64,000 nt of DNA. Source: Dipylidium caninum (lineage: Eukaryota > Platyhelminthes > Cestoda > Cyclophyllidea > Dipylidiidae). The stretch spans positions 119,476-183,475 of the forward strand of contig QEYB01000347.1 in the NCBI GenBank assembly GCA_017562135.1, in the 5' to 3' direction. This document shows, piece by piece, positions 44,301 to 56,167 of this stretch (position 1 is its first letter; every line of letters starts with the position of its first letter). The notes beneath the pieces are model-generated. The model was not told the origin of the DNA. It saw only the letters and a program-made list of their open reading frames with translations, and made no database searches. The position numbers were made by a program, and so were the translations under genes.

Positions 44301-46150
44301 TTTAATAATGCACCATTTATATTCTCCGAATCCCACATTGCTATTCCCTCTTACAACCATTTCAATATATTCGCCAGTTTAGAAGATTTCCCTTACCGGT
44401 ATGGAAGACCTCGTGAACGCGTTGGCCTTATGCTACCTTCACTAATCCGTCCAGTGATATTCAGTGATATTGCTCCCTCTCTTGATCGTACACACTAAAC
44501 ACGCATCAAGCGTTTAGGTGTTATCCCATTAAGGGGTGCGATACAAGTGAATGATGTGAATCAACCCTATATGACGTATCGGATGAACTCGGGATTTGCA
44601 GTGATAATCCCCTCACTGTAATTATGGTCGGATCGCACAGCAGCGTAAAATAGCGGACTGGAGAGGGTTAACGACATGGACCAATCGAATTGCGGTGCGA
44701 TACTGCAAATCTCTTTTTAATCGGTTGCTTTGGAAATGGCAATTTCGCCAACTGTCACATCTTGACTAGACGTCTTATAAGCAAAAATTAAGGGGTGATA
44801 AGGGAAGAGTATCCTGTCATGATATCAGCGCAAGGGACCCTATCAAGGACCTATTGAAGGCGAAGAGGTGATCAACGGACCACCGACCACTCATGTCCAC
44901 CCACTACGTTATAAATAGCGTGCGAATGCGAGTATTTCCTCGCCTAATACCGGACAGAATTTGTCAGGTCAAAGATGGGGTTAAAAATCCCCTTTTACTT
45001 TAAAGGAAATTAATACGCAGCGGCATTAGGCGTTCGTGACTAGCAAACTGCCATTGCTCTGAAGAATTAAAATCAGCCAACCAAACTTGCTATTCGTGTG
45101 CCCTCATCCCAGCCATTTTTAACCGCCTACGGCAGAATCTGCGCATATTGTCCAATGCAAATAGACCAAATCTTGCAAAATTTTCTGACATAGTATCGTG
45201 AAAAATCGAATTAGCACGCCACGCCTTCTCTCCTGCATCCGTCTAAGCGGCCACTTAGTGGCGTCGTTTGCATCAGCTACGTCTAGACGACCTGCGTTTT
45301 CCATACAGAACATAACCTCAACTGAACAATTTTTGCCCAAGGACAGAATATCAGAGCACCGCAACCAGCACTACGTCATGCTCACCGGTTTCGGCTTACC
45401 TGATCATTAGAAACGAGCTTCGGCTACACTAAGATTGAGGCTCCACTCCTGTGTTCGCTAGCTCAGTTGACGAAGAGATTCATGTTTTCTGCTCCCCTTT
45501 CCCACCTTCTTGTGAGACAGTAATAGACAATCTTAAATTTCCTTCTCTCTCTCACATTTCACTCTAGGAAAGACCATGTCACTCCACTACTCGCTTCACA
45601 CATTCACAAGTGTACTCTGATGGGCACACCTGCACGAAAATGTAAACATTACGAGCACCAAATCAAATTCAGTCGGATATTTGAGTCTAACGTTCAGTCC
45701 TCAAAGCCAGGAGGACGAGGAGGCACATTTCTCGTTCACTCACCCATCCCCAACGTGGACGCATTTATGGTGGCTTGTGGAGACGCAGTGAAACGCCTTT
45801 CCGATGTAATCACGTCTTCCACTCACGCTTCAATTAAGGATTTCGGTCAAAGAAGTGGCAAATATTGCCCATGCAAATTGCTTTCTCTCTGCCAACACTG
45901 TCTCAATAAAGTTATTACGCGCTCAGACAGACACTTGGGCAGACAAACTGGTAGGCGGGTGGGTGAGTGGGTAGGTCCGTGAGCTCTACTGACTGAAATA
46001 ATTCCCCAAGTCCTCCCACAATAGCAGTAATCATCATTTCTCAGCGTCCGTGATCTGTCTGTCACCTCTATCAACACCTGAATGTCCTTTACTCAGCCCC
46101 TGATTATATCCGTGCCTGGAACGCTTCAGGTCTCCATCTCTCATCACGTT
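41340..46150. other. Long stretch without recognisable genes
   Basis: Nearly 5 kb with only short open runs overlapping on both strands. The longest (120 codons at 45,620-45,982) shows no motif. No RNA gene, tandem array or clear repeat partner was found by eye. Confidence 0.4.
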
Positions 46151-46159
46151 TCCCACCAT

Positions 46160-46435
46160 GCCAGAAGGTCGTGAAAACGAGGTGCCTGCTTGGCAGCCAT
46201 GACAAGACAACTTTCTGTGAAAGGCGCATTGCGGGGATACCAGATCAGCTTTGCGGTGACAAAACCACCACTCTAATCAAATGTGTCGAAGAGGAACGCC
46301 CCATCGGATGTTTCAATGTGACTCGCCTTCTTTCTTCCACTTCATCCCAGTAGCCTCATTATTTAGCGCACGCCTCCAACTGGAAGACACATCCGACCGT
46401 GTACACCCCTCTCTGGCCATGGGGAGTTCAGTCAT
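46160..46435 (+). pseudogene. Conserved open block, possible AsnRS catalytic fragment (copy 2 of 2)
   Basis: This is the inverted copy of 11,449-11,723: cggatgtttcaatgtgactc (46,305) is the reverse complement of gagtcacattgaaacatccg (11,555). The frame KTTTLIKCVEEERPIGCFNV to the stop at 46,353 is kept, with changes concentrated in the first half. There is no ATG at the open end. See the 11.5-kb entry for the possible AsnRS link. Confidence 0.4.
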
Positions 46436-46659
46436 TTGGCCTGTCTCTTACAATGGGGCTTCCTTTTATAAGATTTACTTCCACCTTTTTTCCATTTTAA
46501 ATCAGCAGCTATTTTCTCCACCGGAGACTTCTCTTGTCACCTCACAGTGAGTTGGCCTGCACGGAATTCGGTCCAGATTAACAGGTATCGAGTTGAATTG
46601 CTCTGGGGGTCACTGATTTGAGAACCACGCTGAATGCCGCTCAATCAGTCAGTAAGAAG

Positions 46660-46960
46660 CGAATTTTCAAGTGGTCAAGTGTCATCCAGTAATGGCTGAC
46701 TATTAAGCTCGCAGGGTGACTGGACTACTCGGAGATAACTACTCGTCTGCACTCTCGAGTGACTGCTCCTCAAGACATTTTGAGCTGCAGTTGGCGGATG
46801 CTGACCTACGCGTGAGCGCAGCAAGTGGCTGTATTCGGTGCTCAGTGGCGTGGAAGTGCTGATTGTTTGATAACCGTAAGATAGTGGGCAGTGGACTCGA
46901 TTAAGACGAAAATGGTTGACGTGATAATACCTCAATTCAGCGAAACACCATGGAGCCTTC
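46660..46960 (-). repeat. 'VQSP' repeat family, copy 5
   Basis: On the minus strand VQTSSYLRVVQSPCEL matches VRTSRQIRVVQSPLSS at 39.8 kb. It opens the tract colinear with 13.3-15.65 kb. Confidence 0.45.
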
Positions 46961-46989
46961 CAGCTTTCTGAAGATTATATGGTTTCCTT

Positions 46990-48070
46990 CATTCCTGCAA
47001 TTTGTACTTGAAAGTTGTCGCACATGGACCGTGTCCCATCGGAAAGGAAGATCAAGTGCCGGCTTCACCAGAGGCAGAATCCACCTCCCTCCAATGTAAC
47101 AGAATAAAAGAAACTTTAGGCGCATGTGATTTGTCTCGTAGTGCATCTTCGAATGCATGCGATCTGAGCTGATGGCGCTAGTCTCCCATTCGCCGGTCGA
47201 ATGCAGGTTGAAGGCCTCGGCCTTCGGCTTGTGAATTGCCGGGAGGTCCATCGTTGCCGCCGCCGCGTCCAATTGCCAGCACAAACAAGGCGGTGAGAAA
47301 GTTCTCGTCTCACCGAAGCCCAGCTAAATTAAGCGGTTATTTTCAGTCACCAAAGATGTAATTATTTTATTGCCTACACTCACGCACGTAACCGCAGTGA
47401 ATCAAACTGAATTTACTTATGCAGTCGCACCTACTGATTTGACAGGTAAATGAGAGGGATTTTAACGGCGAATCAAAATAAGTGAGGAGCTGCACTCTCA
47501 AGGCTGGTTTCAATTCTCTCCCTTAATGCATTTTAGTGTTATTTACCAATTATTTGTCCTTTGCAAGGCAGGAGCATCTAATGCTTCCCATCATACCATA
47601 TCTATCTGGGAGGGCTTTGGGGCCATTCTTGTCGTATAGCGCACCAAATTCTCGCCACTTTCAAGTTCTAATGAGGTTTTTGGGTTAGAAAGGCAAATGG
47701 CTATTCCCAACAGTATATTACCTCCTTTCGCAAAGGGAGATTCCTTCAGCTAGTACAATCTCAACCCACTTGTTTTCTAATTTATGCTACTTAAGAGGAA
47801 ATAAGTATGATAAAACAGTCGGGGTAATTTCTCCGCGTCTTTAAACCCCAGGGCAAATCTCCCTACCGCCGTGAATTGTTAGTCATCGTCAAATGCAATA
47901 AGCTCATACGGATTCATATTTTATCTCAGTCGCCTCACTTGGTGACGACGGACCGGTTAAGCGCCTATTCAGTAGATTCTCTTGTTCCATGAGTTTACAT
48001 CGCTGTCAGTAGCATCTTCCAGCAAGCTGGAGTAGTAAACGCATTAGTGCAGCACGGCAGGCTGTTGATG
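46990..48070 (+). repeat. Segmental repeat copy 2 (partner 13,780-15,650)
   Basis: Shared landmarks are aagtgccggcttcac (47,053), gctgatggcgctagtctcc (47,168), 'gagattcctt' and 'catcgctgtcag', all in the order found at 13.8-15.6 kb but with different spacing: about 0.75 kb present at 13.9-14.6 kb is absent here. At 48,070 the match passes into the membrane-like exon block instead of the signal-peptide block. Confidence 0.75.
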
Positions 48071-48112
48071 CGTTGCAGATACGCCACATAACAACACAGC
48101 AAAGCTTCTTAC

Positions 48113-48309
48113 CTCCGAGTAGATGCTCCTTCACAATGAGCGTGGTCCACACGGAGCACCACCCATATAGCCTGAAGGGCAGGAGCTGTGGCAGTAGGAT
48201 GTTAAAGGCGGAAAGGCAGAGGAAGGCGATGTCCTCTTCACACCGCCACACAACCTCATCTCGGCAGCAATCATTCGCCAATGACGCAGTCACTAGGCCC
48301 ATGTATTGA
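48113..48309 (-). CDS. Hypothetical membrane-like exon, open copy
   Basis: This is the only open copy of a family whose other members (5.2 and 7.7 kb, and remnants near 56.1 kb) contain stops. The frame reads QYMGLVTASLANDCCRDEVV, WRCEEDIAFLCLSAFNILLP and QLLPFRLYGWCSVWTTLIVK, then EHLLGG. A hydrophobic core, a Cys pair and a Trp-rich end suggest a membrane protein, but I do not recognise the family. The chosen limits use cccttag| as acceptor and cggag|gtaaga as donor, giving a 197-base exon. The open frame itself extends from 48,554 to 48,006 without an ATG at its start. Alternatives are a decaying copy that happens to be open, or a wrong strand. Confidence 0.35.
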
Positions 48310-48631
48310 CTAAGGGTATTTTTAAATGTCTGCTCAATCATTCTCAACCTCTTTCTCTGCCTCGCATTCAACCCACCACATTTCACTGTCATCACGTGGC
48401 AGATAACGCCAAGATTGCACCAAACTGGAGGTAGACTTGTTTGAGCTGCGTCATCATTTCCACCACAACCAACTGATCGTACATGCAGAGCAGCAAGACG
48501 GCGTGATTGGATCATTACGTGAAGAAGATAATGAGGAGGAAGTACTTGGAACACGAAGTAACTAACAGTAAATGTTGATGGAGCAGCTAGTTAATATAAT
48601 AATAGTAAAAACTCCGATTTTTCCTCCTCTT

Positions 48632-49110
48632 CCTGCGGAGACCTGTGGCTTTAGAAGTAGTGGCAGTGGTAGATGGAGGACTGGACAAGGGGGCTAGTGA
48701 GGCCAAATGGCACGAATCCAACTCTTGTTTGGTTCAATTAAACTGCCTTGGACAGATTGAACGTCGAATGGGTTGTCAGGTGCACAAAATTGAAATTTAT
48801 TTCGGCTTTCATCTGCAACGAGGGATGAGGTGAGCCTGCGCAGAAGTGGCAGGTGGAGGACCGGATATTACGAGTAGTGAGCCCAATTGGCACGCACCCA
48901 ACTCTTGTTCCATTCAGGCAAGCTGTATTCGACAAAATGCACACAGAAGAGGATGTCAGGGGCGAAAATTTATAATTAGGTTTGGCTCTCAATTGTGAAA
49001 TTGGAAATCGTCAGCCTGCGAAGCGGCGGAAGATGGAGGACCGGACAAAGGGGACTAGTGAGGGAAAATGGCACGCATACAATTCTTTCTCGCGCAGGAG
49101 CAGGCGGTGG
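48632..49110 (+). repeat. Tandem repeat, 180-bp period, about 2.6 units
   Basis: The phrase agatggaggactgg (48,671), aggtggaggaccgg (48,851) and agatggaggaccgg (49,031) recurs at exactly 180-base steps. It is followed each time by '(t/a)agtgagg' or 'agtgagc', 'ggcacg' and 'caactctt' or 'caattctt'. Units 1 and 2 differ by many substitutions. The inverted right arm repeats units 2 and 3 at 63,740-64,000. Confidence 0.8.
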
Positions 49111-49213
49111 TTGATGGAATGCTCCACTGGCTGTGTAGCTGGCTGCCTGGTGGTCAGGCCGACTGGACGGGTTCGTGGGGGACGCAGAGAGGAAAAAGGA
49201 GGGAGGGAGGGAG
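49104..49213 (+). repeat. Direct repeat upstream of the 5S gene
   Basis: Shares ttgatggaatgctcc, ctggctgtgt, gctggctgcctggtggtcag and gggttcgtggg with 49,793-49,895, about 680 bases further on, followed in both by 'gacgcagagaag' or 'gacgcagagagg' and GGGA-rich sequence. Together they bracket the 5S gene. Confidence 0.85.
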
Positions 49214-49466
49214 AGAACCAGGAAGGATAAGCTGTGTTGGAGTTGGTAGGAGCAGACGCAGCAATGGGGCTTTGCGACCGTGGCCTGGAGTGTCTTGCTT
49301 GTTGTAAGTGGATTGATGAGTCGCCGAGACGTGTGCTGGCTGGTGTATTGTTGGCCGAGCGCGCGCGGGCTGCGAGGTTCCAGGTTCGAAGTTCTACGTT
49401 CGAGGATGGAGGTGGCACTGCGAGGCGGGTGAGATGCTGATTGGCAGTTGGTAGACGTGAAGATCG

Positions 49467-49584
49467 GCAGCGACCATACCACGTAGAAAATACCGCTTCT
49501 CGTCAGATCACCAAAGTTAAGCTACGTCGGGCCGCGTTAGTACTTGCATGGGTGACCGGCTGGGAATAGCCGGTGTTGCTGCCA
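49467..49584 (+). rRNA. 5S: 5S ribosomal RNA gene
   Basis: 5S rRNA is a component of the large ribosomal subunit and is transcribed by RNA polymerase III. The sequence shows the eukaryotic pattern: GACCATACCAC near the 5' end, TCGTCAGATCACC, AAAGTTAAGC, GTCGGGC, GTTAGTACTTGCATGGGTGA and CTGGGAATA. The ends GGCAGC and GCTGCC pair to close helix I, giving 118 nt. An ACTTTTC follows, with four T as a polymerase III terminator at 49,587-49,590. The internal control region is mostly intact, but TTGGATGGG is here TTGCATGGG, and the usual CGCCTGGGAATACCGGG is CGGCTGGGAATAGCCGG. It may be a functional variant or a slightly decayed dispersed copy. No other plus-strand 5S copy occurs in the window. Confidence 0.85.
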
Positions 49585-49586
49585 CT

Positions 49587-49590
49587 TTTC
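49587..49590 (+). terminator. Polymerase III T-run terminator
   Basis: Four T directly after the 5S 3' end. Confidence 0.6.
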
Positions 49591-49792
49591 ACACCCTTGT
49601 CCGCCTCTTCAATGGCTCTCCTCATCCACAGATTGCCCAAGTCCATGCCCACGCCAACGTCTCCACAATCATCCCATCCCTGGCAGTGCCGATGGCAGTG
49701 TGCAATGTCTGCGGTAGTGCTGTTGCCACTGTCGTGGTCACTGAAACTGGCACTGCCACTGGTTCGGGGCATTGTGCAGCAGCAGGGGGTTG

Positions 49793-49895
49793 TTGATGGA
49801 ATGCTCCGCTGGCTGTGTGGCTGGCTGCCTGGTGGTCAGGCTCTCTGGAGGGGTTCGTGGGTGACGCAGAGAAGAGGGAGGGAGGAAGGGAGGGA
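49793..49895 (+). repeat. Direct repeat downstream of the 5S gene
   Basis: Partner of 49,104-49,213. The 680-base spacing with one 5S gene inside looks like one unit of a former tandem 5S array plus part of the next. Confidence 0.85.
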
Positions 49896-52800
49896 CGCAG
49901 AGAGGGATGTATATAAGGATGAGATGAGTTTCGTGAAGATATCGGTCATTGAGAAGTTTCACTTGCTGCAAACTCCACATAATCCCTCCTTCCCTCCCTT
50001 ACTCACTCCGCTCTTCCGCCACTCTGCCCTTCCGCAACTCTACACATCCCAATTTCTCCACACTATGCCTCTCTTACCCGTCTTACAATATCCCAAACTC
50101 CAACATTACTCTCTTCTCATTTTCATCCTGCCTTTGTCCTTCGACGCCCATCAACCAAGGTCTTTTGTCCGCGCACTCTTGTCCACGTCCTGCGCTCCGT
50201 CTATAAGCCACACCATCTAACTCATTTCCAATATGTGCGTATTTTCACCGTAATAGGAAAACATTGTCAACACTCACTACGCTCAACTCATACTAATGTC
50301 TTCGGACTGCAAGCACCTTCGCCAAAGTAACACGAAGGGGAGGGCAAAGTAGCCACTGAATGAGCTAACTTCCTCTTTCGGCCACCTCTTTTCTCCCTAT
50401 AAATGTGAACATAAGGATGCATCGCTAGGAGACATCAATCTGACCATCAAGCAGGCATGAAAACCGAGTTTCCAACACTTTACCCACTGTTTCATCTCAA
50501 AATGTCTATAAGTTGATCCCAAGGCTCACGGAGGTTCCTATTAACATCTACCTCATCAATGACTCGGTCTGGCCACCCTACTTCACGTAGAGGAATGACA
50601 TTTTCCACTATTTTGCCAATTCGCACGATGTGGCAAACATTAGAATGTCTGTTGAGGAAAGTGCTTCAACCACCAAGCCATCGACAACTCAAATATTCGC
50701 CTCAACTATGTCATTTCAACCAAATATTCACCCCAACAGCCAAAACTCCACTTTAACACTTCTCCCCAAATTTTACCATTTTTACCCGTTAAACATTCGC
50801 CCCGATCCAGTCAGTACCAATCCTCACAATTTCCCTCACTTTCGAAAGCCTCCTGAGGACAATGCATTGTCCACGCCGCTGCCTCCCTGCCTCTCAACTA
50901 GTCGCTTCTACCTCCAACACTCTCTTTTAACATTGCCTCCCTCCCTCCCACCTTTCCCTCACTCCACCCTTCTTCAACTCGAGTCACCATTTCTTCCCCA
51001 ATATATACCAAATAACCCCATATATACACTCATGACATACATACCTGCATACACGCATCTCACTAGGCCTAGGTGAATAATGACTATTTCCACATTTCCA
51101 TGACCGCACTACCAACTAACAAATGCCCACATAATCATCAAATATCAATGGCACAACACCCACGCCCAATAAATAAATGCTACGTCCAATATGACAAGCA
51201 CAATGCCAATCAATCCACCTACTAACCTTATGATTCCTGCTCACAAAACACTCTACACTAGACACAAAGGAACAACAAGCCCACATTCTAAGAGGAACAA
51301 TCTTTTATACAAGAGACTTTCAAATTAACCAATTACGACTATCAAATACACACGTCCATATACGCAAACATACATACACACATGCATACGTACATACCAA
51401 TGTAGCCCCAAAACCAATGCAACTCATTGATCCTGATTTAAGCAATATAATAAGAACTTTCGCCGCAATTCAATAAAGGCTTATTAGCAAAAAAGTATAT
51501 TATTTTTTCATTTGTACAGGTGGAATAATAATAACAACAACAAGGACAACAACAATAAAGGAACAGCATCAAATATGCCCTACTCCGCTCTCGCATATTG
51601 GAAAAAAAGTTAATCCTTGATGGTAGATATGTAGATAGGTAGAGATAACGAAAGTAAAATCAGAGGAAGACTAAGTGGAAAATAAGTAACGGGCAGAACT
51701 CCAACCAGCAAGAAAACTCGCCAGATAAGGCCAATCAAATACGGTCACGAGGACATGGACAACGCGTATACACTACAAAAAGGAATGTCTTCGTGCAGAA
51801 ATATACTCCTCCAAGGTTAAAAGGAAGGCGAAAACACTACTTTTTGAGCATCTTGATTTATTACACACATAAGGCAATAAGAATAATATCAGACGAGAGG
51901 GAACAGTAAGGAAGTAAAACATCTTACTTGCTCTTACTCGAGCCTACCCGCCAGGGATACTCATGACGCCGAATCTCCGCATAGGCAATAAGACAAAACA
52001 AAGGACAATGCCAATGCCTTTTCAACACCTGTGAACACAAAGCAACACACCAGCCGACTTACCAACCAACTCAGTCCCCACATGTCAAACGTTAGAGTGG
52101 CTGTTGAGGAAAATGCTTTCACCACAATTCCATCCCCATCACAAATATTCACCTCAACTATGCCATTTCAACAGCCAAAAGTCCATCTTAACACTTCGTC
52201 CCATACTTCACCCTTCGCCTACACGACACACCGTCGTCTCTTGTCCCAACTATACCCATCCTCATCATTCCTCATGCTTTCCAAAGCCTCTTCACGGCAA
52301 AGCTTTGCCCATGCGGTGAAGATATCCCCACTGACCAGTTTACCCAAAAGTCACCTTTCCATGCTTGCCAATACAACAAAGAGTCTTGACTGCATGTGCG
52401 CTATCTGGCGCCACTGAACTCCGAGAAGCGTCAGCCAACGATGACGTGGATTCCAGCACTTGATACTCCTCACCATGGCTCAGCCAACACCCCTTCAGCT
52501 GGCATTCTTCAATCTTCTTTCTCGCTCATCACTTCTTCCCTTGTACACCCTTACATTACCTGGTTCACATCTCATGTAAAACAGTCTGTACACACCGGAA
52601 ACTTTTGAATGCTAACAGTCAAATGTCAAATATCAGAAACAGAAACTCCACCAGTAGCGCAAAATCCAAGAAAAGGTCCGCAAGCACGACCTAGTCAAAA
52701 AAAAATAACCAACGCCTAACTTCAGATTCAACAATAGAAGTCAACAAACTCCAACCCTATAGGTCATACAGGCAATATTTCATTTTATTTTAAATGAAGT

Positions 52801-53849
52801 AACAACAAGGAGATACCCCTAACAACCCTAACTACAAATTCATGATATAACCGTTACCGAACACACAATCCATGCTTTTAGCTTCTGCATGCACCGTAGG
52901 TAATCAAGTATGCAATCGAAATTCTAGAAAATCTGTACGAAAGCAGATGTCAAAAACATGGGTACTGTTGAATACGCTCCATTACAGCCTCACGTATCAA
53001 AAATGCTTCTTCGTTTAATGACAGACCCGGTAAAGTGGAAGGAAGACTGATGATTAGAAAGTAAGATGAAAAATGCCAACCAACAAAGAAACGCCGCAGA
53101 TGCGACACCCACCCCAAACAACTCATACAAACACGGCCATTGAGGAGAAATTTAAACAAGTCAAACATTAATAGATACAAACTTACAAAGTAACTCACCA
53201 TTATGGCTAAGGATAGAGGGATTCGTTTTAACCCTGATTTACCTTTACGTTAGGAAATGCTAACGAAGATGTGTACAAGCCTTAAGGTTAAAAAGACAAA
53301 CATTTGCGTCTCTAGCATAACAGACCAGTCACCTACGGACAGTCACATATAAAATACCACGACAGCTATTAATACAAAAAACACTTTCCAAAGGCACTGC
53401 TTAGTCCACGCCCGTCCCCTCCTCTCATCAACCTAATTTCAACTCCTTTACCCCCACCACCTCTCGTCTGTCACTTCTTTCATCTCTTTCTCTCTCGCTC
53501 TCTTCCCCTGGCCTGCCTCCACACTAGACACCTTCCTTTTCTTCACTCCACCATTGTTCCAAATAGTTCCTTCAGCCGATTGCCTCTTGAACACAATACC
53601 CCAACATCCCACCACATCCGCACCTCTGTCCCTCATTCGCCTACTCTCATTTTCTGGTGCAGAACGCGGTGCCTTCGTGCCCTCACGCAAATCGCATATG
53701 CACATGCCACTACTATCCGTGGATAACTAAGCAATTCATATCATACTGAATGCGTGCTGCTTAGGTTGCTCTGTTTTCCTCGCTAGTCGCCGTTTATAAT
53801 AAATATCTCCCATCTCGTCCCGCTTTCAAGGCTACTAAACTCCAGTAAA

Positions 53850-54083
53850 GTGGTCTGTGCACTTGGCAACTTATCACAATATGCCCCGAAGAGGGCACTC
53901 ACAGTGGGAGAAGATTGTTTGCTCTCAATTATCACATTCCACCCCCTCTTTACTTCAAGCAAAACACTGCGGTGGTCCTTATGTCTCCATGCAATTGACT
54001 CGGTGCCAAGTGGACATGCTGGGATGTTAAATGGTAGAATAAAAAGAGAAAATTGGCGGAGAATGATGTTCCATTTCGGGTAG
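53850..54083 (+). other. Frame-conserved block inside repeat A, copy 2
   Basis: Matches 23,848-24,057 in frame (ALGNLSQYAPKRALTVGEDC and HAIDSVP). It is open for 77 codons. In the right arm the same DNA at 58,930-58,740 carries one-base changes that break the frame. Confidence 0.3.
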
Positions 54084-54568
54084 AATGGGGGAGGTGGTGT
54101 CGAGGAGAGTGTTGTAAATGCATCTCATTGTCCGAAGGTGAGTGTACGTGTGCGTCTTCAATGCCGCGAAATAGCGAAAGCAGCGTCTGATCGGGCTAAG
54201 TAGTAAGAGTGTGCACGTAATCGCATTTTCGAATTTGTTCTCGAGTCGGAGGAGTGGAGATGTGGGAAGAAGGGGAGTGTCGGCGAATGCGAGTCATGTT
54301 GGGTCAAATGCTCTAAATGGCGCCTTGACGAAGACGAAAGTGGGTTATCATCGAGCCATATATTGCTTGCTTACACGCAACCGCAATGTTTACTTTGTAG
54401 TGGGACAGCAGAAAATGGAGTGCTGGAGGAGCTAGAAGAGGCCTTTCCCGCCAAGGCAATTTGTCTCGGTTCCAAGTGCAGAGTGAAGGGGATTTTCTTC
54501 TTCCTTCGCCGAGTAGTGTATGCTACAAGTGGGTAGTTGAAGAGTTCTACCCTTGGAGAATGGTCGTT

Positions 54569-54778
54569 TCATAATTTGCTTACATCTGCGTCAGTTATCA
54601 TGTATATCTCACTGCCATATGAGATTCTAAATCGTTGCCCCCCATTAGTTACTGTAATTTTGCTGCAGCTTTCCTTTAGAGTATTTGTCAAATTCATATT
54701 ACATTGACTCATTAGTTCGTGCTTCATATGCTTTGAGAACATTTGGTATCCAGACCGATCGTGGGCCATCATTACCAA
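54569..54778 (-). other. Candidate exon in the spacer (hypothetical)
   Basis: The minus strand is open and reads MAHDRSGYQMFSKHMKHELM, SQCNMNLTNTLKESCSKITV and TNGGQRFRISYGSEIYMITD, then gcagat|gtaagc, a consensus-like splice donor. The composition looks coding (mixed charge, no low complexity). It has no partner in the window and I do not recognise the family. It could be a real exon of a single-copy gene between the arms. Confidence 0.35.
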
Positions 54779-55186
54779 ACACAGTACTCCAATTTAAAGA
54801 TAGGAGTGTTGATTACGAACAAAATGTCGATTAAATAAAGTGGAGTGAGTGTAAGAAAAGTTCGATCTCATTGTAAAAGGAGAGGATAAAATCGGGTCGG
54901 GGGGAATGTGGAGAGGCTGACAAACGAAAGAGTGGAAAATCAGTCACGAATAAGTAGAATTTAACGTCGTGGACACAAAACGGACGCGGCGGAGCAGAGC
55001 GTTATTGACTTACCAGCTTCCCGTAGTCATACTTACATCTACCTTCCTTTCTCCCTCCCTCTCTCCCTCCATCGTTCTCTTTCAAATTTCGTCTCCTGCC
55101 ACATTTTGTGCATCACTCTCCATTGCACGTTTTGGTGCAGATTGACATTTTTTCTGCTGCTTATTGTTTCTACAACGTATTCTAGC

Positions 55187-55396
55187 CTATCCATATTTAA
55201 TACAGTCCTTTCTTACTGATGTTCCGTTATTTTCTTTGCATACTCGATAATCGCTGGTTTTGGTTCGCGCTCTGGCTATATTCATCATTTTGACACTTTC
55301 AAGTGCTTCTATCATAGACGTAAACCCGTTAGGCTTAAGCCCAAACCACCAAACCGCCGATGTTATTATTGCACCTGAGACACTTGGACATTTCAT
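55187..55396 (-). other. Candidate exon in the spacer (hypothetical)
   Basis: An ATG-led run MKCPSVSGAIITSAVWWFGL continues to KENNGTS, followed by tca|gtaaga, a good splice donor. It could belong to the same minus-strand gene as 54,569-54,778. The plus strand over the same DNA is also open, with a hydrophobic start (ALAIFIILTLSSAS), so the strand is uncertain. Confidence 0.25.
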
Positions 55397-55459
55397 GCCT
55401 GACGGTGTGGCTTTGATGCGAATGGCCTCCCGCTGTGATAAAATAAAAGGCTACTAAAG

Positions 55460-56045
55460 CGTTGTTGATGTTTGCCTTTGTGGGTGTGAAAGGGAAAGGT
55501 AGTGTTTATCCATGTAATACCAACTGGTCGAGGGAGAGGCAGTGGGGAAGTGCTGATGACGAAGTTGTCGTTAGATGACAAGGGAGGCAAAGGAGGGACC
55601 GATAAGGGACTGATTGCCTAGAAGAGGGTAGCAGTCAGACAGTGGGACACAAGGAAATTGAAAATTGAAGAAAGCCTCAAGTTGGGAGATTGCCAGGCTG
55701 ATATTTAAATAATACGGCGAAGCCCGATGAAATAGTGACTCAGACGATTGGTAGACTTGGTGACACTGCTACTACAACTAAAGTCACAGGTATCCGCAAG
55801 AAGAGGAGGAACGATCGTAGGAGGTAGAAGGGGTTTATAGTTGACATTTGAAAAAACTGATCGATCAATATGAGGAGTTAATCAGCGTTACCAAAGGACT
55901 TCTTCTACTGGGAGCCGAGGGACATTTATTTCATTCGCCTCTTCCTCCGGAAACAACAGAGTCCCCTCATTAATCTTCTCTTCCGCTGCAAAATAGGTAA
56001 GATCTATCGGCTTCAATGCTCCAGAACCCGACACCAACCAGCAAC
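55460..56045. other. No gene recognised
   Basis: Part of the spacer between the inverted arms. No motif seen. Confidence 0.4.
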
Positions 56046-56167
56046 AATGCTTCAAAAGAATGTATTGTATGCCAATGCCTTACAGACGTGTCTGGAGATG
56101 GCTTCGCCCTCGGCGTCTCCTCGCTGTAGAGCTTTCGATTCGGCGCCTATGCAGAGGAGACACATTT

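Larger units (their letters stand above)
48880..54554 (+). repeat. Left arm of a large inverted repeat (contains repeat A copy 2)
   Basis: The arm is the reverse complement of 58,227-64,000. At its inner edge the match ends abruptly after agagttctaccctt (54,541-54,554); the partner starts aagggtagaactct at 58,227. Near this edge the arms differ almost only by one-base changes in homopolymers, for example gaagaagggg / gaagaaagggg, gcgccttg / gcgcccttg and gtgggttat / gtggggttat. Toward the outer end differences become frequent. Inside the arm, 49,980-54,554 is a diverged copy of repeat A at 20.4-24.5 kb, truncated at the inner edge. The outer arm holds the 180-bp units and the 5S gene. Confidence 0.95.

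Noticed and set aside
45620..45982. 120-codon open frame on the plus strand
   Set aside because: No motif, no conserved copy, no splice context. The other strand is partly open too.
49573..50220. 215-codon open frame on the plus strand overlapping the 5S gene flank
   Set aside because: It runs through the 3' end of the 5S gene, direct-repeat DNA and low-complexity sequence. The right-arm copy and repeat A at 20.4 kb do not keep the frame.
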